NCBI GenBank assembly: GCA_032718475.1
Contig: JAUCBJ010003080.1
Span: 1 to 39,933, forward strand
Length of the DNA: 39,933 bases
DNA from: Nemertoderma westbladi
Lineage: Eukaryota; Xenacoelomorpha; Nemertodermatida; Nemertodermatidae
Direction: 5' to 3'
Position numbers and translations under genes: made by a program. The notes below the pieces were generated by a model, which saw only the letters and a program-made list of their open reading frames with translations, did not search any database and was not told where the DNA came from. Of this stretch, positions 20,790-30,874 are shown in pieces (position 1 is the stretch's first letter; each line of letters opens with the position of its first letter).

Positions 20790-21468
20790 TTTTGGTTAGA
20801 AAATCCCGCCTCTGTAACCTGCTCCTTTCCCTGATTTGGTAAAGTGACCGTTTATTGTTTTGGATAGAAAGTCCCGCCTCTGTAACCTGCTCCTTTCCTT
20901 CGTTTTGTAAAGTGACTGTTTATTGTTTTGGTTAGAAAATGCCGCCTCTGTAACCTGCCCCTTTCCCTCAATTAGTTAAATGATCGTTTATTGTTTTTGG
21001 TTAGAAAATCCCGCCTCTGTATCCTGCTCCTTTCCCTCAATTAGCTAAGTGATCGTTTATTGTTTTGGTTAGAAATTCCCGCCTCTGTAACCTGCTCCTT
21101 TCCCTCAATTAGTTAAGAGATCGTTTATTGTTTTGGTTAGGAAATCCCGCCTCTGTAACCTGCTCCTTTCTCTCAATTGGTAAATGTTATCGTTTATTGC
21201 TTTGGTTAGAAAAGACCATCTATGTAACCTGCTCCTTTCCTTCATTTGGTAAAGTGATTGTTTATTGTTTTGGTTAGAAAATCCCGCCTCTGTAACCTGC
21301 TCTTTTCCCTGATTTGGTAAAGTGACCGTTTATAGTTTTGTTTAGAAAGGCTAGCCTCTGTAACCTGCTCCTTTCCTTCATTTGGTAAAGTGACTGTTTA
21401 TTGTTTTGGTTAGAAAATCCGGCCATAACCTGCTCCTTTCCATCAATTGGTAATTGTTTTTGGCTATA
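20790..21468. repeat. 68-bp tandem array, ten copies
   Basis: Each unit runs TTTTGGTTAGAAAATCCCGC, CTCTGTAACCTGCTCCTTTC, then one of two sub-types (CCTCAATTAGTTAAATGATC or CCTGATTTGGTAAAGTGAC), then GTTTATTG. The last unit is shortened and leads into GGCTATAAAATGAG. Confidence 0.95.
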
Positions 21469-21805
21469 AAATGAGTGTTTTGCTTCGTCATGTGGTAATC
21501 GATTATCGACAACAACCACAAACTATTAAATTTAGAGTCTTTTACCACAGGCGCATATGGAAATCTAGCTCATAGTCTATACTGCGTATAAATCATGGAA
21601 TTTTGAATGTTTTGGCACAGGCATAGTGAAACCAACTGTCTGACAGACCAGAAATCAGAAGTCTGACAGTTTGAAGAAATACATACATAAAAAGTCATTA
21701 AAAGGACAACAAAAGTCATTAAAGGGACAACAAAGGTCATTATGCACAATTCGTAAAAAAAGGAGGACAAAAAAGTCAAATAAAAGGACATAAAAAATCA
21801 CTGCC

Positions 21806-23159
21806 AAAGCTTAACCCTAGTGATACAGTGCTGCAGCGATAGGCCTACCGCGCTGCGCGCTACCACCGGTATGGTGGTATGGCTGTACGGCCAGACGGAA
21901 GTACGGTACGGCACTGCAGGTGCAGCACTGCAATACAGCAATATCAGAATGTACAGATATATAATCAGATAATAACGGTCTGCCGGTACAGTATCTGCTG
22001 TACTGTCTGACTGTACTGTACTGCAGTACAGCCTGACAGCAGTACTCTGGTACTGCAGTAGGCAGGTGCCGGTATGCAGGTATGGTAGGCCTGCGCCTGC
22101 ACAGCTGCAGGTGATCTGAGTCCTGAGAGCCGACAGGCTGAGAGGCGAGGGTTGAGGGAGGGCCGAGGTAGCGATAAATAATAACTTGAATAAATGAATT
22201 AAGAAATTTTAAATTAAGAAAATTAAGAAAGAATTAATGAATAAAGAAAAGATTCATACATATTTTATTTAAATTTAAATTCAGTCGATTTTTAATAATC
22301 CATACATATCTTATTCAAATTTCAATAGTTCTACCGATTCTACACTAGGCCTACTTTGTTTTAACCTATATTAGTTTGTTGTTTGTGCATCGCCGGTTTC
22401 TAACAGTCCTACGCTGGATTGAGTACCGGTACATGTATTTCGTTCAGTCGTTGGTGTCGTATCAGGTTTTTTTTATACTCTTCATCAACTTCTTACTATA
22501 TTTTGTTAGGCCTATCCTATTACCGGTATTACATACAACATATTAATTTACTTTCAGTTCTGGTTCTATATAAAGATTGCCTTAAATTATGTCGGTGATG
22601 GGTATCTATAAGTTTAACTTCCTCTTACCCTAAACTATTAAACATTAAACACTTTAAACAATACGTACCGGTAGGCCTCATAACAGCATAGGCTGATAGG
22701 CCCTAATGTCTGAATGTAATTATAATTGCATTACATTCCTGCATTCTGACATCTGGACATTGCACATTGCATTATACTGTTATAATTACATTGCATACAG
22801 TGCATTAGTAGGCCTACTGTCTGACTGTAGGTTTAACTGTATTAGGCCTATCTGCCTATAACAGTATAATCTGATAATGCCGTACCTAATGCCTAATCTG
22901 CTAATAGCACTGTACAGCCAGACAGCCAGGCTGCAAATGAAGTGCAAAAATCGCAACGCGTTGTGCGCGGTAAAAGCGCGCGGAATTGAAATAAAAGTGC
23001 GCGAAATGATGTGAAAGACAACAAAAGTGCGCAGTAATCTGTGCAAAATATCAAAAGTCATAAAGTCAGAAAGTGCGCGGACAGGTGACAGGCGGGTGAG
23101 GTATAAAAAAGTATTTCATGCATGCAAGATGCAAGGTGAGAAAAATAATTAGCCACAAA
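21806..23159. other. Repeat-like intergenic stretch rich in TAGGCCTA and TACTGTA
   Basis: No gene. TAGGCCTA occurs about five times (21840, 22347, 22507, 22808, 22853) and TACCGGTA three times. About 21840-22130 is rich in short palindromic CTGCAG/GTAC/CAGTAC combinations. Confidence 0.4.
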
Positions 23160-23320
23160 AAATTTCGCTCGCTTTGCTCGCGTTTCTTTGCATTTTGCAT
23201 TGTCGGATTGCAGATTGCTCAAATGTCTAAATTTCACTCACTTTGAGTTTTGCTCGCGTATCTTTTACATTTTGCATTGTTAATGAAAAAATTTTGTTCG
23301 CTTCGCTCGCCTTTGTTTTT
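23160..23320. repeat. Imperfect triplicate of TTCGCTCGCTT...TTTGCATTTTGCATTG
   Basis: Three diverged copies at about 23163, 23231 and 23294 of a TTCGCTCGCTTTGCTCGCG-like block. The first two are each followed by a TTTTGCATTG block. Confidence 0.65.
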
Positions 23321-23584
23321 CGTTTTTTTTTTTTTTGTTAAAATGAGGTGTACGCGTTTTTTTCAGTGCATGCCGGTATTGGGTATATTGTCCTATATTG
23401 CGCGGGTGAAAAATTTTGCGCAGGCGTTGTGCGCGGTTCAGTGTTCAGTGGTGGTTTGCAGCCTGGTTGTCTGGTTGTACAGTAGCAATAGGCCTAGGGT
23501 TTTTCTCATTTATTAATTTTTTACAACATGGTGCGGAGCGGACACATACACACGTAAGCGTAAGCCAGGCTGCCAGGGTAGCAG

Positions 23585-24612
23585 GGAAACGAGGTTCCCC
23601 AAAATTATACTTCGGACACAGTTCGGAGAGTATGGAAGCAGCAATTAAAGCCATTTCCAAGGGGACATCGATTAAAAAAGCCTCAACAATCCATAAAATT
23701 CCTTATGGAACTCTTTGGAACCAAGTCCATAAATATAAAGACCGGAAAGTTGCCAACAGGCAACAGCTCTTACAGACAAAGAGGAAATGGATCTTGTGAG
23801 AGTGATAAACTGATCAAAGAGGTGACAGAGTGGAAATTCCCGTTATGCCCAATTGATATAAAGGATATGATCCGAGATTATTTAAACCGAAAAGGCGAGA
23901 CCAACGGGGTTTTTAAAGATAATACACTGGGCAATGACTGGTTGAAGAGTTTCATTAAACGTCATAAACTTACACGTCGGATTGCAGACAACTTTAAACT
24001 GGTTTGACTGTCGAGGTCGTCGAGGGATTCTTTGAGAATTGGTCGAAGGTAATTGAAAATATTCCCCCTGAAAATATTTTTAATTACAATGGGACAAACA
24101 CTACTGCACTAGGGACGATCCTGGTGCTGTTCATGTGATTGATTACACAGCGATGTTTAACAGTTTAAGACGTGTGGAGAGAGTGGATGGTAGGACCAGC
24201 GCTGTTTCGAACTGTGGTTCTTTATATCTTTAACACCTTCTTGCCTCATTGCCAGACACTTCCTGGTGTGAAGGTGTTAGTAGGTGACAATTGAGGAAGT
24301 CACTTCTCGCTGAAGGTGATTCTAGCATGTGTGGATAATAATAACAAGTTCGTTCAGTCGTTGCATTGCCACCAAATGCATCACATATAATGCAACCCCA
24401 AGACGTTGGTTGCTTCAGAACACTCAAGAGAGTTTGGCGGGATATTTTAAATATTTGGAGGCGGGAGAGTCTGTCTCGTGGGTCAATACCAAAGAACCAA
24501 TATCCAAGGCTCCTCAAGAAGTTATGTCTGAGTGTGGCTGATCTCCAATCAGCCAAATCTCCTAGTCGCTGGGTTTAAAGGCAGTGGGTTATATCCAAGG
24601 TGTACTAAATAA
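23585..24612 (+). pseudogene. pogo/Tigger-type transposase, broken
   Basis: In order, across several frames: a pipsqueak/CENP-B N-terminal HTH (SMEAAIKAISKGTSIKKAST, IPYGTLWNQV); a CENP-B/Tc5-type second HTH (KLIKEVTEWKFPLCPIDIKD, GNDWLKSFIKRH); FFENW and FNYNGTNT, where the first catalytic Asp block of the DDE domain is expected but not intact; DDPGAVHVIDY; LPGVKVLVGDN with the second Asp, followed at once by a stop; IMQPQDVGCFRTLKRVWRDI with the third; and the typical end GFKGSGLYP. At least four frame changes and an internal deletion near 24170-24230 make it non-functional. It ends at TAA 24610-24612, only four bases before the next transposon. Confidence 0.88.
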
Positions 24613-24616
24613 CAGG

Positions 24617-25606
24617 TCATGCAGCGAGCGGATTGCTGAAATTAGCGTAGGCCTTTCCCTATTTATAGCCATTTTTTCATAATATTTCCTTAGAAACTTC
24701 TTATGTGCTACCGGTACTTTGGTTAGGTGGATATGATGACTACGTGGACTAGGATTCATAGCAATGTAATAAAATGTCTTTCTGGAATTTTTATCTTTTA
24801 GTTGCCAAGGTAACCGTGTGCAAAGTTCAAATTCAAGACGACAAGGGATTCTGTTCTTGAGATTTGGTATGTGCAGATGTGAGGAAAGGAAATAAGAGTC
24901 TATCAAAATATTTTACATTTTAATTTTTTTTCTATGCCGTTTCCATGGTGACGGGAATTACGATAATTTCCCATTATGACCGCCAGATATAAATTGGGCT
25001 ACTATTTACTACTTATATTATTTTCAACAAACATGCCTGGTGGCTGTCCTTCAGTCCTTTATTTCTAATAATTGCTAACCGAAATTTAATATTCCTGAAT
25101 GTCAAAATCATGCTATCACAGGTCTTTCTCTCTGATTGGACAGTTTAGTTTATTGGCAAATATTGACTTTTAGAAATATGATTCACAATTGACGAATTAT
25201 AAAATAAACTTATTTAAATTATTAAAATTAACTTATTATTTAGACTGACAAATTTTTCATTCTACTTATTTCCATGGCAACGGGAATGTAAACAAATTCA
25301 AATGTAAAATATTTTGATAGTCTTTTATTTACTTTAATCACCTACCAAATCTCAAGGAAAGACAAAGAATCCATTGTCGCCTTGAAATAGAGGCGCGCAA
25401 ATTTTGAACTTTGCACCCGGTTACCTTGGCAACTACAAGATAACAATTCCAGAAAGATATTTTATTACATTTCTATGAACCCTAGTCATCATATCCACCT
25501 CACAAAAGTAGTATAAAAGAAGTTTCTAAGGAAATATTATGAAAATAGTGCCCTAAATAGGGAAAGATCGGCCCACGCTAATTTCAGCAATACGCTCGCT
25601 GCATGA
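24617..25606. mobile_element. 990-bp long-TIR element
   Basis: Ends are TCATGCAGCGAGCG and its exact inverse. Arms of about 340 bp (24617 to about 24955 and about 25268 to 25606) match in inverted order: CTGAAATTAGCGTAGGCC, CCTATTTATAG, TTCCTTAGAAACTTCTT, GGTGGATATGATGAC, CAAGGTAACCG, CTTGAGATTTGGTA, TATCAAAATATTTTACAT. The 310-bp centre is unpaired and codes for nothing recognisable. No target duplication could be defined. Confidence 0.85.
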
Positions 25607-25688
25607 TCTACGAGACATATTTGCCGTTTTATACCATAACATAACTACAGTATTTTATTTATGTTATCAATATATTTTAAGGGAACAA

Positions 25689-26030
25689 GTGAAAACGTAC
25701 CCTGGTTAAAACGTACCCGAACAAAAATGTACCCGAATACTGGGTACGTTTTAACAATGATGCATTGGGTACGTTTTGGTAGTACAAAAATAAATAGCAA
25801 AAATAAACGGTAACCTGCTATTGACTCTCGTTTATTGTTTTGGTTAGATTAATTCGTCGCTGTAACCTGCTCCTCTCCCTTTAAATCCCCAGACCTAACG
25901 ATATTGATTGGTTGTAGGAAGTTTTGTTAGGATGACTATAATGTCTTGTGGGTCTCTAAGTTAAATAAAACGTACTGGAAATATTGGTACGTTATTGATT
26001 GGGTAAGTTTTAACCGAGGTACGTTTTGAC
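25689..26030. mobile_element. MITE with AAAACGTACC ends and one satellite unit inside
   Basis: Left end GTGAAAACGTACCCTGGTTA followed by AAACGTACCC. The right end is its inverse with a few changes. A single diverged copy of the 68-bp satellite unit (GTTTATTGTTTTGGTTAG and CTGTAACCTGCTCC) lies at about 25827-25885, and a part unit at about 25809. Further GTACGTTTT motifs lie inside. Confidence 0.7.
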
Positions 26031-26394
26031 CTGTAACCTGTAATTGACCTGTAATTTTAGATAAATGCTATATTTACCGGTATAACCCATTTGGTTGATG
26101 TATTACACTTACAGTATTACTTATGATCTCAATAAAGAATAAACCAATACCAATACTTATAGAAATAAATAAAAACTTTCCATTTCCATAATTGTAGCCT
26201 GCCGTTTATTTTACAAAACAATGGCACAGATGGAATGCTGACAGGGACAGACTGATATCAGAACGACAAGTAGACAGTACGGTAGGCAGACCAGATAGGT
26301 TGGGTTAAACTGCTGAAGCCTGCAGCTGAAAGTGTTTAGGTTAATTGCTGAATTATTAAATGAAAATTAATACAGATAGCGGATTAATATAAAT
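26031..26394. other. Upstream region of AMBRA1
   Basis: AT-rich with no clear TATA box at a useful distance. TTAATACAG at about 26366-26374 could be a 3' splice site for a 5'-UTR intron. Confidence 0.35.
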
Positions 26395-29300
26395 ATGAAG
26401 GTTGCTTTTTTATCGCAGTGGAAAAATGGAAATAAGTCAGTTGTTAAAGCACTCCAGCTCAGGGAACAGGGGATGTGTATCAAACGTCAGAATATCCGCT
26501 TGGCCCAAATTGCTGAAGATAAATCAATGCATTGCAACTTTGATACAAAATCTGTGTCCCTAACAGGAAATGTTAGATCTTCCTTTTTAGTAACTTTCAA
26601 TTCGGACTGGACACTAATGGCGTCAACCCACGGTGACCACAACATTCATATAACGAATATCGATTCTGGCAAAGAAATAAAAACCTTAAGCGGTCACCCA
26701 CGGACGCCTTGGACGGTAACATTCCACCCCACGCAGAAAGACATCCTCGCAAGCGGGTGTTTGGGTGGTGAGGTTCGAGTTTGGGATTTGGATGGTGGTA
26801 GTGAAGTGTGGACTTACAATCAGTTTATAGTCATATCGTCTGTGTCATTCCACCCTTCTAAACAGCTTCTAGCCATCGCAACGTCCAACGAGATATTTCT
26901 ATGGGATTGGAGTCAATCAGTCCCACAAATCAGCATGAAAACCGACTCAGTGGCTGAAAAAGTGCGCGTAGTGCGGTTTGATGCGACAGGACGTTACCTA
27001 TACACCGCCATTACTAATCCGATGTCGCCAGGATCCGGCGAAACGTCTACAGCTCGCGGGGTATCTTTCCACTTCAGTCGTCCCACGGTTTACTCCCGCT
27101 CTTTTGCCCCCTTTGGCTCTGATTCCTCAGCGGAAGTAGGTCATCCTTCTCCACTCATAAGAAAAAGAAACACACAGAGTTCTCTTCCTGGGAATTTGCG
27201 CAGGAGATTGAGCGGCTTGATCTCACAGGTGGAAAAACTCAAACAGGAAGCGACAATTCAACGTCGTACATTGTTCAATCTGATGTCCGGTAGAAACCGG
27301 CGTTCCTCTGTAACCCCATCCGAGTCGGTGAAACAGGCTGGATCCTCGACTTCCGTCGATCAGGTTTCTCGCGAGCCTGGTACCTCAACGTCCTCATTTC
27401 GTTCTCTATTTGAAGAAATTCGCTCCCGCATTAACCTGTGCAAAGAAATTCGTAATAAAGTTACTACTAGCGAGACTTCTAGTGGCATATCTAATGGGTA
27501 CAGTCAGCTGCATGATGCCTATTCAGCATTAATGTCGGGCTTAGAGCGGTTAATGTCTCAGATTTCTGATGTGCAGGGCGATGTGCACCTGGGCCGTAGC
27601 GCAGAGAGTAACGTCTCTACTGTTAGTGGTGCTAGCACCTCAGATAACAGGAAGTTAAACTTAAAACTCAGAAAACTTACACCGGTGAAGAAATCAGAGT
27701 CCACAAATATGTCAGTCTCAATGTCCATGATAGACCGTGGAAAAGGTACGCGAATCGAAGATGCAAACAAGCCACTTAGATTGGGTGTCCAGCATTCTTC
27801 TACTTCGATAGGGTTTGAGCCTAGCGAACCTCCCTCTCAAATTGATAGTAGTAATAGTAAGCAGATTGATGATAATCGTAGTAAAATCAAAATAGAAGCT
27901 AAGTGTACCGAACAAGAAGAGTCATCAAGCTCTGAAAGATCCACCAAATCGCAATTAGTAAAAGAGTTAATGAAGAGTCTGGATAGCCTAGAGAGTACTC
28001 TCGATAACTACAGCCTAGAGAATAGCGGTACTCTCGATAACTACATTGCTAAGGTGGAAGGCAAATATGGAGCTGAATCAAACGATACTTCGTCGGAGAG
28101 ATCACGTACTGGATCGTCCAAACTCGTGAGAAAGAGGTCTACGTGTGGCTCATTTGGATCCGGTAATGGGTCATCTAGATCCGGTGGTGGGCCATCTGGA
28201 TCCGGTGTTGGGTCGTCTGGATCCGGTGGTGGACCATCTGGATTCGGTGTTGGGTCATCTGGATCCGGTGGTGGGCCATCTGGATCTACTGGAGGTGAAT
28301 CTGGATCTGCTGATGGCTCGCCTGGATTTGGTGGTGGGTTATCTGGATCCGGTGTGAAATCACCTGGATCCCCCATGTGCCACTCAGGCAATCGGTTTGG
28401 TGCGGGAGTCGGTCGTGTAACTCGTCAAATGTTACGGTCTTTGTTTGATGGCAGTGCGTCTTGTCCTTCTAGGTTAGACGCCCCTACATCTACGTCTTTA
28501 CAGTCTAGAAAACGTAAAAATGCTTCTCCAGATAAAGTTAGTAGCAATGACGCTTCTATTGGAAGGGCTATCTCGCGGAGGTCTGCTAGCCTCAAACAGG
28601 CGAGATTTACAAATGTCGACGACGTTGCAATTAGTAAATCGAAGGATGTTAATGTTTGTAAGGCTAGTAAAGGGTCGAGTGCAAAAGTGTTGGCAAACAA
28701 AGGAGGAAATTATATGGCAGCTGCTAATGGGGCGTCTTCCACTTGTAGTCTAAATATATCCTCCAATGTGGGCAACTTCGTTAAAGAAAGTTTCCCTGAC
28801 ATTGATAAAGACAAACCCTCTTCAGGAGAAGCTAATCAATTTGGGTTGAAGAGAAGGAAGGTTTCCGCTCTAGCAAATGATAGAGCTATAAGAAGTAATT
28901 GTAAAGGAAGTTCATCCAACGAGAGAGCTCAGAAAAGGGGCGGTAAGGCAAGTTCATCCAATGGGAGACCTGGGAAAAGGGGCGGTAAGGCAAGTTCATC
29001 CAATGGGAGACCTAGGAAAAGGGGCGGTAAGGAAGGTCCACCCAATGAGAGAGCTAGAGGGAGAGTTGTTAAGTCAACTCTATCCGACTTGGGAATGGAT
29101 GGAAAGAATAGCACAATACACAAGTTATTGCGACGCCCTGTGGTTGTTATACAGCCGGATATTGGTGGGCGGAAACGGAAAGTTAGCCAGCCATTGAAAT
29201 CGGAAACCCCATCCGCAGCTTCTCAAACTCCAGCTGAAACTCCCCAAAGGGATTGGGTATTTTTTAGCAACGGTTTTGTGGATAGAACCATTCTCGGAGG

Positions 29301-30825
29301 ATCCAATCCATCTCCCATTCAGACTACGTCCAATGGTAATGAGTCAACATTTCAACCAATTGGCTCAAACGGCCCCCGCGTTGCGTCTACGTCTACGCCC
29401 GTTGGTGGAATCTCTGAAGAAGGGGGTGATCCTGTGCAGACTCCCATCTACTCCCATGCAGGCCCGTCTCAGGCAAGTACTACATCGCAGACATCTGACT
29501 CCGTAGCAGGGCGGGGCTGGACCGTTCATTTACAGATGCAGGACGATCAGCCGCCCCGAATAGGCAGGTCGTTGGTAGCCCGATACAGGATGCGGACACG
29601 ACATCGTTCCAGCAGCCCACCCCGCCCGCCACCCGCCACAACCCCAGCTCCTCCACCCGTATCTTCCGAACCCCCGGCGCCGCCACCAGCGCCGTCCCAA
29701 GTGCGAACCCGCATCCGTTTACGGATGGAGGACGATGAATCGCCGGAATCGCCCCCCGATCTCACCGTAACCGTCCGGGTCTTGCACGACCCCGGGAGCG
29801 ACGCGGCCTCCCCCGAACCAACCCCTGCCCCGGTTCCCCCGCTGTTCCCCCGGCGATCTCGCCTCCTCCGGCCCCCCATGTGGATCTCAACCGAGCGTCG
29901 ACCCCCACCACGAGGGGCCCCCCCTCCCGCCGGGGCCGGCAGCCCCCCGTCGCCCCCCAGCGGGCTGGCCCCCTCCGGCGTGTGGTTAGACCCGCCGCTG
30001 ATCCCGTCATCTCGCGTCTCCTTCGGTCGACCGCACGCCACACCCGAAGAAACCACGTCCCTCCAAACCGCTATAAACCGCGCCATCGCCGGCGCATTCG
30101 CCAACGTTCTAGAGAACGCCAGTGGCAACGGGAGCGGCGGACTGCACAACCAGACATGTCGCATTCAGTGTTGGGACATAGATTCGATGCCGAGCATCTC
30201 CGACCCGGACGCCAACGTCCTCGTCCCACATTGTAAGATCCTAAACGACTCGAGTATCGATATATCTTCGGACGGCCGGTTATTAGCGACATTCATTCCG
30301 TTCTACGGCTCCTACCCTTCCTACCACTCACCCTCAGCTGTTGGGATATTCTCTTTGGAGTCCGCAACTAAAGGGAGATTGCTTCACACTAAACCGGTGG
30401 GCCCAGCGGCAGTCAGTCTCTCCATATCGCCCCGGAGTCGTTACATCCTACTCGGACTCGGCTCCAACCGACTGAACTGGCATTTCGGTTCGTCCAGACA
30501 GGCGATCGCCGAGATCCTGCAGTTGGTATCGCAACCGGGGTCGTCCGAGGCCGCGCTGCTGCAACACGTTGCCTCGGTGAACCACGATAACGCGACGGTG
30601 TCCCGTAGGTCCACGTTCGTGAGCGTGAACGCGGCCAAGTGGCTGCCACAGACCGCCGTCGGGTTCGTTTACGGCACGAGTCGAGGCGATCTGCATATGT
30701 GTCGCGCCGCAACCCCCAAAGTTGTTCCTGTTCCTTCAGTGTTCCTCACGGATATATTCAGTTCCCGGGGTGGTCGTGACTCATCCTTGTCGCAGTCGGC
30801 CTCGACTCAAACTGATTTATTGTGA
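26395..30825 (+). CDS. AMBRA1: AMBRA1 homologue, single-exon, 1476 aa
   Basis: AMBRA1 is a scaffold that regulates Beclin-1 and ULK1 in autophagy and is the CRL4-DDB1 substrate receptor for cyclin D. The identification rests on both halves of its split WD40 propeller. Residues about 60-208 carry ASTHGDHNIHIT, GHPRTPWTVTFHP, ASGCLGGEVRVWDL, SFHPSKQLLAIATSNEIFLW and VRFDATGRYLYTAITNP. Residues about 1252-1437 carry VLVPHCKILNDSSIDISSDG, GPAAVSLSISPRSRYILLGL, SVNAAKWLP and YGTSRGDLHMCR. The roughly 1040-residue insert between them is Ser-rich and disordered, with a GSSGSGGGPSG repeat (28147-28355), four 14-residue SSSNGRPGKRGGK-type basic repeats (28908-29060) and a Pro/Arg-rich part (29560-30050). 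The C-terminus ends in ASTQTDLL; a TQT motif binds dynein light chain in the human protein. It is longer than human AMBRA1 (about 1300 aa). The absence of introns is odd for this gene. Start chosen as the first ATG of the frame. Confidence 0.95.
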   Translation: MKVAFLSQWKNGNKSVVKALQLREQGMCIKRQNIRLAQIAEDKSMHCNFDTKSVSLTGNVRSSFLVTFNSDWTLMASTHGDHNIHITNIDSGKEIKTLSGHPRTPWTVTFHPTQKDILASGCLGGEVRVWDLDGGSEVWTYNQFIVISSVSFHPSKQLLAIATSNEIFLWDWSQSVPQISMKTDSVAEKVRVVRFDATGRYLYTAITNPMSPGSGETSTARGVSFHFSRPTVYSRSFAPFGSDSSAEVGHPSPLIRKRNTQSSLPGNLRRRLSGLISQVEKLKQEATIQRRTLFNLMSGRNRRSSVTPSESVKQAGSSTSVDQVSREPGTSTSSFRSLFEEIRSRINLCKEIRNKVTTSETSSGISNGYSQLHDAYSALMSGLERLMSQISDVQGDVHLGRSAESNVSTVSGASTSDNRKLNLKLRKLTPVKKSESTNMSVSMSMIDRGKGTRIEDANKPLRLGVQHSSTSIGFEPSEPPSQIDSSNSKQIDDNRSKIKIEAKCTEQEESSSSERSTKSQLVKELMKSLDSLESTLDNYSLENSGTLDNYIAKVEGKYGAESNDTSSERSRTGSSKLVRKRSTCGSFGSGNGSSRSGGGPSGSGVGSSGSGGGPSGFGVGSSGSGGGPSGSTGGESGSADGSPGFGGGLSGSGVKSPGSPMCHSGNRFGAGVGRVTRQMLRSLFDGSASCPSRLDAPTSTSLQSRKRKNASPDKVSSNDASIGRAISRRSASLKQARFTNVDDVAISKSKDVNVCKASKGSSAKVLANKGGNYMAAANGASSTCSLNISSNVGNFVKESFPDIDKDKPSSGEANQFGLKRRKVSALANDRAIRSNCKGSSSNERAQKRGGKASSSNGRPGKRGGKASSSNGRPRKRGGKEGPPNERARGRVVKSTLSDLGMDGKNSTIHKLLRRPVVVIQPDIGGRKRKVSQPLKSETPSAASQTPAETPQRDWVFFSNGFVDRTILGGSNPSPIQTTSNGNESTFQPIGSNGPRVASTSTPVGGISEEGGDPVQTPIYSHAGPSQASTTSQTSDSVAGRGWTVHLQMQDDQPPRIGRSLVARYRMRTRHRSSSPPRPPPATTPAPPPVSSEPPAPPPAPSQVRTRIRLRMEDDESPESPPDLTVTVRVLHDPGSDAASPEPTPAPVPPLFPRRSRLLRPPMWISTERRPPPRGAPPPAGAGSPPSPPSGLAPSGVWLDPPLIPSSRVSFGRPHATPEETTSLQTAINRAIAGAFANVLENASGNGSGGLHNQTCRIQCWDIDSMPSISDPDANVLVPHCKILNDSSIDISSDGRLLATFIPFYGSYPSYHSPSAVGIFSLESATKGRLLHTKPVGPAAVSLSISPRSRYILLGLGSNRLNWHFGSSRQAIAEILQLVSQPGSSEAALLQHVASVNHDNATVSRRSTFVSVNAAKWLPQTAVGFVYGTSRGDLHMCRAATPKVVPVPSVFLTDIFSSRGGRDSSLSQSASTQTDLL

Positions 30826-30868
30826 AAATTAATGAGTGTTTTTCGATAATTTCTTTGATTTAATTACA

Positions 30869-30874
30869 AATAAA
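30869..30874 (+). terminator. Polyadenylation signal of AMBRA1
   Basis: AATAAA lies 43 bases after the stop codon. No genomic poly(A) tract follows, which a recent retrocopy would usually show. Confidence 0.55.

Larger units (their letters stand above)
20418..21805. mobile_element. Inverted-repeat-bounded element carrying a 68-bp satellite (copy 1)
   Basis: About 30 bp starting TTATGTCC at 20418 recur inverted at about 21763-21793, bounding a unit that contains the 102-bp duplication, the 68-bp array and a 335-bp unique tail. The same tail, to the same final ATCACTGCC, recurs at 33196-33605, which fixes the right boundary. I cannot assign a superfamily: no transposase, no clear target duplication. 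Confidence 0.65.

Noticed and set aside
28041-28391. Minus-strand Pro/Asp repeat frame
   Set aside because: It is the reverse of the Gly/Ser repeat in AMBRA1 and has no independent support.
29547-30164. 205-codon minus-strand frame inside AMBRA1
   Set aside because: It is a shadow frame caused by high GC content. Its Gly/Arg-rich composition mirrors the Pro/Arg-rich sense strand.
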